Positions 35,501-47,500 of a stretch of DNA of 64,000 bases are shown here, in pieces. This stretch comes from Cylicocyclus nassatus. Lineage: Eukaryota > Nematoda > Chromadorea > Rhabditida > Strongylidae. Made by a program: the position numbers and the translations under genes. Below the pieces are notes generated by a model, which did not search any database, had not been told where the DNA came from, and was given only the letters and a program-made list of their open reading frames with translations. The stretch is taken from the NCBI GenBank assembly GCA_958299035.1, contig CATQJL010000316.1, positions 13,920,347-13,984,346 of the forward strand, read 5' to 3'. The first letter of the stretch is position 1. Each line of letters begins with the position of its first letter.

Positions 35501-38500
35501 TGAACTCCTGTAGTCTTGTAAACAAATTGAACCATTTGCCCGCCTTCATTTACGAACATAAACCAGATTTGATTTTTGTTACTGAATCATGGCTCAATGC
35601 AAGAACACTTGACTCTGAAATTGTGGCTGGTATGCCTTATTTTGCATAGAAGTGGTTGAAAGAATCGCAGAGCTAGGACGTCTGTTGCCTTGTTAAAGGT
35701 AATATGATATCAAGATGCGCCAACATTGAGTTGAATTTGCTAACAGATGTGCTGATTGCTATTGTGAACCAACAGTCCTTACGTTCACGATTTATTGCGA
35801 TATACCGCCCACCTTCCTCTGGTAGAGATGATGATGATAAGTTGGTGGATGTGATAAGCTCCTACGCTTATGCTTCCGATCGTCATGAAACTATAATTCT
35901 TCGTGATTTCAATCTACAAATAGGTTGGGTGACAATGAAAGCTGCCAATATACTTCTTCGTCCTTTTTGAACTACTTTCAAATCAACGGCTTTGAGCAAT
36001 TCGTTTCTTATCCTACGTACAGTGACCATGTCCTTGATTTGGTTCTTTCTCGTGCCACCCAGATTGCTAATGTCAACGTTCTCCCACCACTTGGCTCATC
36101 GGATCATGGGATTGTTCAGTTTACAATCATGGGCGTGGAGCCGTGGGTTTGCCATCCTTCCATTACCAGATTTTTCTAGAGTGGATTACAAAGCACTGAA
36201 CGAATTTCTCTCAAATATTGATTGGCTTGCACAGTTCAATAAATATGAGACATCTTAGGAAGATTAACGTAGATTTTATAGATAATCTATTCCGCCCTTG
36301 GCATGTTTATTACGATGAGATTCACATGAAACGGTTATTAATTTACCGTCTCATATATTTGCATTGAATATGCAAAATGTCGCCTTTTTAATATATTGCA
36401 TGATCCATTGCACCACCTTTGTACAAGAAAGTGTGCCAAGATATTGAATTTCATATGGATTCTTTCTTGCTGATCGTGAGCGACGGCAACAAAAGCATCG
36501 GCTCGAAAACTGTATCGGTATATCAATTCCAAAATGAAAGCCAGTGCCACACTTCCTACTCTTGAAGATCTATCGCGAATTTCTTATTTTACTGATGCTG
36601 ATAAAGCCAGAATCCTAGGCACTTACTTTGCAAGCGTTTTTACTAATGATGATGATCATGAACTCCCTGCACCTGGCAATACTGCAGTGCCAAAGAGCCA
36701 TTGTAGTTGTGTATATTTTAAGCCATCTAAAGTCTTCAAGTTTCTGAGGAAGCTAAAGTCGTTCACCACAGAAACTCTTATGATGGCATCCCTCCCATTG
36801 TTTATAAACGATGTGCAGTTTCTCTGTCGATCCCGCTGGCACACATTTTCAACATCTCTATGCTATTAGGTGAAGTGCCGGACTTATGGAAGCATGCCCT
36901 GGTGACTGCTATCCCAAAGGTCCAAGGAGCCAAGTTGATTAGTGATTTTCGACCAATTAGCCTTCTACCAGCGTCATCTAAAGTTATGGAAAGAATTAAT
37001 AGACTTTTTCATGGCTTAACAAAATGCATTTAATCCCAGCTGAGCAGCATGGCTTCATTAACGGTGCCTCTACTACGACTAATCTTGTTGATAGTACCTA
37101 CGATTGGATGCTAGCTTTGAACTACCGAAAGTCTGTAGATGTGCTTCATATTGATCTGTCTAAAGCATCTGACAGAGTTAGCCACCAAACTGCTACTCAA
37201 GTTGAAGGCACTAGGCATAGACGGCTCTCTGCGCTACTGGTTTGCATCATATCTGCACAACCGTTTTATGACAGTCAAGGTTCGTAATGAATTTTCGCGG
37301 GCATTGTTGTCGCTTCTACTTCTTTTGATATATACACTCGATCTACCTCGAAGACTTCAAACCTCCTCTAATATAAAAGTGCAGATGTATGCTGATGATA
37401 TCAAAATATACGGTAAGTATAGTCTTGAAGATCAATCGCAGGTTCAATCAGCATTGCAACAGTCGCTTACACAGTTGGTCACTTGGGTTGATCAATGGAA
37501 TTTATACTCAATCTTAGTAAAAGCTTTGTTCTGCATATGGGTGACCTGTTTGTAGGCACTTATGTAGTTGGTGGCACTGCTTTGAGGGTGTGTTGCTCAG
37601 CTAGAGATTTAGGAGCGATCATTGATTCAAGACTTAGATTTACTGAGCAGGTAGACGCTATTTTAAAGAGAGCTTACTCTTGTTTGTTCTTACTTTTTGG
37701 AAGTGTAAAAACTAATTCTCCTGTTCTTTTGACGCGTCTTTATAAGACTCCTGTTCGTCCACACCCCTGGAATAGTGTTTCCAAGTGTGGAACCCTACTA
37801 GAAGGAAGGACATTTGTTAGCTTGAAAAGGTACAAAAAACCTTTACACGTCTTTTGTATAAACGCATTTCTTCCAATAGTGTCCCATTTGCTTATGGTAT
37901 ACGATTAAAAAAGCTTACTTTCCAGAGTCTTTCTTATCGCCGTAATATTTCTATTTCTGTTTTCTGTTTCCAAGTGCTCAGAGAAGAGATCAGACTAAAA
38001 GCTAGTAAGTACTGGATATTTTGCCAGCTAGTCAAAGGTTGGGAGGTTTCATATGCCATATTTCTGAAACACAATATGGAGAAAATGTACAACAACATAT
38101 TTTATAGATCTGCTCGTTGGTTTCAGCTTCTACCTAAGGACATAGTTGGTTCGTCTAATGTGCGATCCTTTAGGGATAAATTAACCAGAGTTGACAGTCA
38201 TCTTCTACCTTTCTAATTGAAGTTTTCATTAATCTAGTGTGTTTTCAGTTCCGTTCTTGTCATTTTCTAATGGTCTTGGCTACGTTTTTCTGCTATTGTT
38301 GTGGACTATCGCTCAACGCTTTGGCTTAGTAGCGTCGGACGGACATAACAGTATAAAGTCATCATAACAATCTTGGTCAAGCTCAGCAACCGCACAGAAA
38401 AGGACATAACAGTTTTTCTTACTCGTGATAGATTATGGCGGTGTTTTGCTATTGTGTTGCATTTCTTTTGTTACTAATCGCTCAATTATGGAGGGGTCAC

Positions 38501-41500
38501 TTCTTCCTACTCTATATTGATTTTTTTGGATTGAGAAGTTTTCTATCAAGGACATTTCTACTTGAAATTTGTCAGGTCTCTTTAAGGCTTGGGGAGTTAG
38601 GTTGGTGGATACCTAGCTAGACCAATACCCTCCTTGTACCGCTCCGATTATCCTTGAGCGATAGCAATCCGCACTGCTATTCACCCGGCATTCCAATTCA
38701 TATATAGCCGCACAATTTGCTCGCATTTGAATGCATCTTTTTTCGTTGTTGTGGGTACACTATCCCGTACTTTCTTTTGCTTAACTCATTGAAGTACGAG
38801 CTTTCTTTGTTGTTCTTTGAATGTCTAGGACGACTGGCCTCACGCTAACAGTTTTTCATGGTCTAAATGGTACCTCTTGAGTTTAAAAATAAAGATAAAG
38901 ATAAAGAAACGAACAATATCATACTCGTTATGTCCAGCATGTCGAATTATCCCACTGCCAACTCATTTGACAAGCCAACCTCTAGCAACATGTTACTTAC
39001 CATTTCTTTATGTGTTTGGTCCAGGTTTCGCACGGCTTCATTCTTGCTGAGAAACCTGAAAATCTCAATATTTGACAGTGTTTGGAAAACCCCTGGATTG
39101 TTATTATGATTTTATCAAAAACCAAACGGTTTGCGCAGCCCGTTTCTCACATCCCCTATTTATATTAGGTTGATCTGAAAGTTCATTCGCCATTTTCCAA
39201 AATATCATACCTTCTTGGCAGCCCAAAGCATTTGGAGAAAGTTGCTCAGGGTTGACGAATTTTAACAAGGTCACGAAAAATCCGAAAGTATTTTTGCTTG
39301 ACAGAGAAAACTGTGCATCACTTCTAGTACCTTTCCTATGAGTTTAGACGAGGAAATGCGGAAGTTAGAAGCAAGTGAAGAAAAAACCTTTGGGAGAAGA
39401 CGCAAAACATATGTTTAGCCCGATATTATGAAATTTTGAAAAATGTTAGAGACAATTTGTTTAGTAGACTGAATTTTCATTTCACTGAAAAGTCTGGCTA
39501 CAACTGTTACTTTGTAGGGCCAAGAAAAGGTGAAGTTCACTGTCTATTTGTAGGAGACCTCATGCATTTTGGTGACGACAAGGACGAGTATGAAAGGGTC
39601 AGACTTTTTTTGGGAACTCTGCCATCGTTTCCATGGAAGTAACTGCCATTCGGTTTATTTTTACAGGAAAAGCACTTCATTTTTGAGACCAGCAAAGAAT
39701 TATTTGATACAACGAGAAACGCCACTGCAGCAATGTGGGTCTTCGGGTACACTGATGGACCCAGAGGGCTAAAGGACATTCTAGCGAATATGCGCACGAA
39801 CTTCAAAGACTTTGAAAGGGATTTAAATGAGAGGATGATTCATAAAAATGTGAAAGTTTTTGGAATTAATGAGTGAGTTCCTTTTGCCTATAAGGATTTT
39901 TCGGCTAAGCTGGCTCTGCGTTCGATGACAATGCCGATACAATACTGATAGCCCAAGTTGCATAATATGTTATTCACTATTTTCATTTCAGGCAACACTT
40001 GCGATCAATGTCACTGACAACATAATATAATTTCAAGAGTTTGTTAACTACTCCTTTTTTGAAATCATTAACAGAACCAAATAATGCAAACAAACTACGC
40101 TATAGAGGAATCATTTTATGAAGTAATCTTTAACTCATGTGATCTGGCTCAAAATTCACATTTTTTTGAAGGAAGTGCTCCAGGCAAATCGGTGTCAAGG
40201 GTTTTTTGCGTGAAATTGATGAGGGGGTGCTCAGGTATTGCCCAATCAGCTCAAATGACTCAAACACGGCTAAGAAATTCATCCCCTGAACACTCCGCTG
40301 CTGCGCCGTGACCGTAACTGATGAGTTACTTAAGGTGGGTTTCAACTCGAACGTAGTGTCAGTGTAAGCGAAGTCACCTTCGGATACGGTCACGGGGCAG
40401 CAGCGGAGTGTTAGGGGATGGATTAGCCGTGAATGAGTCATTTGCGCTGCCGATTGGGCAGTGCCTTGGTAGTATACCCTCATCAGTTTCCAGACAAAAA
40501 CCCATGCGTTCAGATTTGCCTGGACACTGCTTTTGAGTAAAAGTGCATGTAGTTCTATCAACAGCGAATTAACTTTGAAAAATGTTTTTTTCGTACTTGG
40601 TCTTTTTTCGAAAAAAATTAGACTTTTTTGTACTCTAGTTTTAATGGCCGCCTCAACGTCATAGCCATGGCTCGGCATAGGTGGCTTACAAGGCAGGTTG
40701 GATATCGTGATAGAAGTCAAAGAAGTTATCGTGTTGGGGGTAAAAGGAAAAGTGGATATTGAGTGTTTTGAGAGGTTTGGGGCAGAGCCTTGTGAGAAAC
40801 TGCATGAATCAGCTTAACATTAGTATAGAAAACAGTATAGATGTACCATCTCTTCGTGGAAAATCGTCACGCAAGACAATATGAAAATAAATCATATCAT
40901 ACTAACCGAATTAAGAAAAACTTCGGGGAGTTGGCTAACTTCACGCCCATCAACACCAAAATTTTTTGCAGCCCTCTCTGTGACAAACAAAGCTCATCCC
41001 TTCGTTATTGTCGCTTGAGTCAAACAAACACACTCCCAATTTTCATTTCTTCACTCTCCCTCCCCTCCCTCCCTTCGCCCCTCTTGTTCCAAAACAGGAC
41101 TCGACTCAGCTGGAGGCGGGTTAAACAGCATATCCTTTTTGAGCGGAAGAGCAAGGGATATCATTTTGCAAATTGGCATGCAGCTGTTCATGCCAGAGGA
41201 CCGCCGCCGACATGCTGGCACCTGCTTACTCTTTACAATAAGCTTTTTTGTTACATTAGCATGACGCCGCTATGCAACCCGCATGCCGAATGCATGCCAG
41301 CGTACGGTTTCAAATTAGCGCGGGATATTAAAATTGTGCCTCAAACGAAAGCCTTATTTACGACCAAAACGCAATGATATGACAGCAAATTTGGTGTGCA
41401 CAAGCACTTGGAGAACTCCAATCATGGCCCGAATATTCATAAAAACTTTTGCGAATGAAAGCCGTGCCATTATATCATCGAATTAGCTAGAATGGTACTA

Positions 41501-44500
41501 GTTGGGTACCATTTGAGGTGGAACTGACCCTTTGCTTAGGTTTAGGCTGTTAACTAAGTTTCTCAACTTCCTTCTTAAATTTTCTTTATAAGGCTCGTTC
41601 ATTTGGCTTATGTAAACTACCACGTGGTTTACAAGCAAGCACAAAAAGATCAATTTTTGATAACGAGATAATGAAGCTTGATTTTGTCCCCCAAAATACT
41701 ATACTTGGAATTTCGCGAAATTATTATACAAGCAATGATGAGGCCGTTCGTAGCCGAAATTAAACATATTGCCCTATTTTCAGGTGTATAAGCCGCACTC
41801 TTATCACTTTAAAGGCGCACACGTCAAAAGACTGCCTGTTACGATGAGGCGCGTTAAGTGAGAGCAATCTGCGAGAAAACGACCGCTTTGCGAGGCACAT
41901 GCGCAGCGGCACGCCTGGGTCTGCTCGCGTTTAGAGCAAAAAGGGTGCGGCTTATACACCTGAAAATAGGGTAACTCAAAATTAGTGCAGAATTATGGTC
42001 AAAAGTTGGCTCACCAAGCTCTCTGAAAAAAGTAGTAGTAGTTAGGGACTGTCCGAGATCCGGCGCTGTCGAGAAAATTGAACAACGCAGCGGTCGTAAA
42101 ATTGGTGCTAACATTCGTTAATAGCTAGCGAGCAAAACCGCACAATTTGCCGATACTTTGTATTCTAGGCTAATTCTGTATGCTGAAACGGCTATCGTGA
42201 TTGCCGTAAAATTGGAATTTTTTCTTTGTGGATCAGCCAAAAACATTGTAGTGCAAAATGAGTATGATTTTGCCTGTCAGCACCTCCCCCCCCCCTCCCC
42301 CTTCTCCCCGACAAAGTTTAGAAAGAAACCGTAACGAAGATACGATCCGTGATGATCCGTGATTTTTTTCCTTTTTCAACGCACAGCTACGTAATCCTTA
42401 CATGCGTTACCTGTGGAAAAAGGTTGCACATAGAGCTCACATCACAGTCTGAACGTTGCCAGAGTTTGAATACTATATGCGAAAAGAGTTACGGAAAAAG
42501 TTGCAAAACTTAGTTAGCACTCGAATAATTTTCCATACCTCATCGCAGAGGAGGTTGGAGAGGGCGAGGTGGAGGGGTAAAGAGTGAGAGGTAAGAGAAG
42601 TGGAGGGTAACGGAGGGACAGTGTAGTTATTTCTCGTTTTTTTCTGTTTTCGACGTCTGCCCTTTGATTGGACCGCAGTAAGTCTCACCCATATGAATAG
42701 CAAAAAGCCAAGCGCAGAGGCGTGAGGAGTAAAAAAGGGTTAAGGGGATAATGTAGGAATTTTTTGAAATTAAAGGGACTTTGTTTCAGAATCTTCCTAA
42801 TGCCTGCTCGTGCCGAGCTCTGTCCTACCTCCTCATCCTTTGGAGTCGTCGCAAGTGCTCATCACTGCCTACCTCCTATTCTCTGCAGAACAAGAATGCT
42901 GTCCACGCAAGGGAAATTTAAATGTGTCCCGAAATAGACAAAAGGCTTGTCATCAACGAACGTGAAATGATTTGACACAAAATTGAATGTAGATGCAAAA
43001 TGGGGAGTCTTATGAGAAATTATATTAAGTCAGGTAACTGAAAGTAGCAAATATTTTTCTGAGTTAGGTCGGTTTTTGAACTTGAGAGCAACCTAAGGTG
43101 GCTCATGGAAAAAAAGTCATATATTTCTCTTTCTTTACATAATAATTCACACTTTTTGCATCTCAGTTTACATCCAAAATTCTGCAAACTATTAGGGTGA
43201 TCACTAAAAATGGGACAGCTTGATTTTTGTCAAATTTTGAGATTTTTGTTTCGATCAACAACAAGCACGCTGCAACGTAAACGTCGCTTATATAAGCGAC
43301 CTTCGCTTATTATTCTGGCAAAACGTCAGCGCTCCTCTCCCACAACCCTACGCGTGGCGCCCTGAAGAACTCGAACAGGGTTTTTTGAACCTCGCTCATT
43401 CTTGCGCTGCCATACCGCAAATTTATAGAGCAATTGTTATATCATTCGAAAGAGCTGTTCATGCTCTTTCAAAAAGTATATGAAAATACAGAATTTCTTT
43501 CTGTTTCTGGGTAAAAAAAGCAAAATACCTGGAAAATCGCGATTTTTTGGCGCAACAAAAACCAGTAAATCAAGTTTCAATTTGTATTTTCCGAAGACAG
43601 ATAAAATGTGAGGTAAACTGCATATGGATGGATAAAGCGTAAAAAGCTCTTTCAGATGGTACCTATAGAACATGCGTTCACCTGCAAAGCATTGAATAGC
43701 ACGTATCTTTGTTTTCAAAGTTGCTAATGGCCATATCTTCTGAATTTGAAAGTTTACACCAGCAACCCATCGTGGGTCTGGTGACTGTACCTTCACGCAT
43801 TGCAGCAGTAGTACTTTGGATAGTTTCGCATGTTTCACTGCGCAGATACTGCTCGAAGTTTTTGATTTGTCAAAGTGACTAACTTTGCATTTCAGCCACT
43901 AGCATAATTATTAGTTATGTAAATGATTTTATATAGGTATTTTCTAAAAGAGAATAACTATTCTAACATCTATCACAATTGGGAAGTTTAATCATTTTTT
44001 TTTTGAGAAATCTACATTTATTCTCTAGGTGTCCCATTTTTTAGTGATCACCCTAATTAGGGTGTCCCATGATAATTTACCGTTTTTGCCCTAAACATCA
44101 GCATTTCTCGAGAATAAGGGCACTTAAGGGCACAAATACATCATCGTACTTCTGTATGTATGAGCTATAGATCACGTGCGTGGGAGGAGCTCAGAACGTC
44201 TAGGGGCGAAGTTTGCTATTTTACTCCAATCAATTTTTTCTTTATATTTAGCATGGAAAAGATACGGAAAGTCCAGTTAAATGCTCAACATGTCAAGCAT
44301 ATGTTAGGATAAATGGGGAATTCTTAAGGTTTTTGGGGCAGAGATACGATTTTTTCCCGAAAATTTCGTTTTTGACTGCTATCAGATTTGAGCTCAGAAC
44401 TTCATGTGGAATATGATTTGGGCAGACTTTTGGTAGCCGCCTTATAGAGCTCGCTTTGCCCTGTCGAATGATTACTCAAGAAACATTAATTGAAAGAAAG

Positions 44501-47500
44501 ATGAAAAATGGCGGCGGTTACACTGAAAACGGTAAATAATTATGGGACAACTTAATAGTACTTGAAAATCCTGAAATTCTCTCCTTCCTACCTTGTTACA
44601 GCCCAATTTCATAAGGCGGCGACAGTCCTGCTTCAAACGCGCAGTTATGTGCGCCGGACACGATATGCCGCTACACGGGAAATACCAGCAACAGTAGATT
44701 TTTTACCGTCGAGTACTTCAGCTCTTAAAATGTTCTTTGTGCTTAACATGGCATCGCAACAAAACGCACCTTAAAAAGAAAAAGTATAAATGGCCTTCGA
44801 AGTTTTGCATAAAGTTGAATCGAAGCGAACTTGAAAGCTCAAATTTGAAAATGAGAGAAAGCCGAAAAAAAACTAATTTCCTTCCAGAAAAATACCACGG
44901 TCTTTTCTCTCATAAGTATACTCACGACTTGGTATTGAAAGCAATGCTGTGCTGCTCCACATGAGTAATTTTGTAGTCCAAGCCTTTGTGAGTTTAGCTT
45001 TTTACCAAAGCTTTTCTCGAGCTTCTCTCGCTTTTCTCGAGCTTCTCTCGCTTTTCTCATGCAAAATTTAATAAATATAAAAACTCAATTTAGGGCTCAG
45101 CATGAAGATGGCAAATAGACATCGGTAGAACGCCTTTGCTGCCATTCCGAATTTAAAGAGAAGAGGGAGGGTTTTAAGCTATAATAAAATGATACTATTA
45201 ACTAAACTCTAGGCGTAGGACAAAATTACGTAAAAATTGCCCACACTTATTTTTCAGATAAAAGTTAAGCAGGCTCTTTATTTGCATATTTTTTTCAAAA
45301 CTTTCCTGATATGCTCCTAGTCGAACTGTGAGTACACACAATCAACCGTGCGTTGCAGACGCCCCCCACCCCGGTTACTTTGTGGTAGTGGAAATTTCAA
45401 AAAAATTTGCCACAACCTTCAGTCACATAATTACCGTGCAGTGATTTGCACTTGCTCCTCTTAGTTCACGTCCGATTGTGCTCCAAATCCTTAACCATTT
45501 CGTAACGTGTGCGCTGTAACCGAGACATTTAATTACAACTCAATGGAAAATTTGGATTTATGAAAATGATGCGCGAGCAAAATCGTGTTTTTGCATGAAA
45601 GTTCTGTAGCATCTTGTCGAGAAGAGCATGCATATAGAGTCTATCTACGACGTCTTCTTTGCTTTCTATCCAAAATGATTTCCAGCTTTTGGCATTTGCC
45701 CCTTTTCGTGTCGAGCCCTGAGCACCAATCTTCTCTACAAGATGCGCATTTTTGAGCCCAACCTGTTTTCCACTTTTTTGTAAAACCGAATTCATTGAAA
45801 TAGTACTTTCGCGAAGCGAGAAAAAACCACTTCCTGGTGATTACAGTTCAATTCGTAGCTGAAGACACTAAGATTGTCTACAACCGTGTATTGCCTAGTA
45901 TGTAAAGGGGGCTATGTTATGGTATCGTAGAAGCGTCTGCCAATATTTTCTTAAAAACTGAAAATATTAGGTTGTCCGGAAATCAATTCCCGCTTCACCT
46001 GGAGAAAATACAGAAGTTATCCGGGGCAAAGCCCCGGATATTATGACATAACTAATGACATAACCATATCCATATAGGGATGAATGTGAATGAGGCAAAT
46101 ATAATAGTGACATTCAAAAAAAGCTTAAAAAACCGAAGGGTTGCGTTTTTATGGCTTTTTTGTTGAAAAGAAGGTTTTTATTCAAGAATTCGATTAGAAA
46201 CTAAGATAAAATTTCTCAATTACCCTTTCTCTAGACGGCGATTGAGTGTTGGAAGTTCATAAAAGCCGCTGGAGTTCAATAAAAAACGAGAAATGCGCTC
46301 AAATCTTGCGCAGAGAGTCGCCACATAATTGCTGGTCTATCTCGTTATGGAGTGATTTTCAAGACGCTGTCAGTGCTCCTGGCCGTCTCATGTGGATCAC
46401 AACGATATATAATGTTATAGGGTTTCGTTATAAACCCGCGGAGATCATTGACCAGAGCCAAATTCCCCGCCGGCTCTGATCTGTCTCCGCGTCTCCGCGC
46501 GTTGCGCGCTACCTCGCTACCTCAAATACAGGGCGCGGGGCATTTGGCTCTGGTACCCTTTTCTTCGCTGTTTCGAACCCAGATTTTGCAATCTATATAT
46601 CATATTAAAGCTCTTCATCTCTATTTTCACGCTGACAACGTCGCAAGACTCCTTTTTATGATTTAAACAGGAAGTCTGGAAAAAACGGCGTTTTCGAAAA
46701 CCTCTTGTTTTTTCTTCAGTTCAACTTTTTTCACTCGGTTTTTTTTTGTGTAGCCGATAGACCTTGTTTCTGTCTATGATGTAGACAACCTCGCCGAGCT
46801 TAATTCTTTGCTCATGCCGGTTTTTTTGTGAAAATTACTAAAAAGTGCGTTCTCCTTTACCTTGTTCTTTTTCAGTGCTTTTGCAACGAATTTTTCCAAC
46901 TTGGAGCTCATAATGATGAGCAGAATAATTCAGACAACGTCGAAGGATACATGAGCGACAGTGCGGGGGTGAAAAATTAAAGGACACATCAAAAATCATA
47001 TTGGCGTCGATGTACAACATAGATATCTTCTCAGAAAAGAAAATTTGTGTATGACATGTTCAATCCAGTTTTGACAAGTTTCCCTTCTTTCGGTCTCCCA
47101 GCTGACGCCACAGTTAAAAAGAGTTTTTTTTTAATTGAAAAGAACTTTGTTCTTGCTGCTGCCCAACTCAACCGGCAATCCTGAAGAGGAAACCTATGCG
47201 TAAGAAACCACCAAGCTAAAGGATCCAAAATTGATGGTGTGCCTACCTCTGTTTTCTATTAAGTTTTCACGTTTCCGATTTGCTTCATATAATTATCTAT
47301 CTTCTCAAGCAACCTTCACTTTTTTACAGGGGGCAGGAACTCAAACAACCATCACTTTCTAGACTCTGTCTCTTGACTATCGAAGGCATGGAGCAAAGCA
47401 AGCTCTACAAGATGGCCATCTTGCTTTTGCAACAGCTCTCATACACCTCGAGTTTTCAACCAAAAACTAAAATGACTCAGCTGCCCGAAAAGTCGAAAGA

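Noticed and set aside
39569..39772. 67-codon plus-strand frame
   Set aside because: It crosses intron 9 in the wrong frame for exon 10; the exon 10 frame matches exon 4 instead.
40130..40720. 196-codon minus-strand frame
   Set aside because: It spans a foldback element; length arises from the palindrome and there is no recognisable domain.
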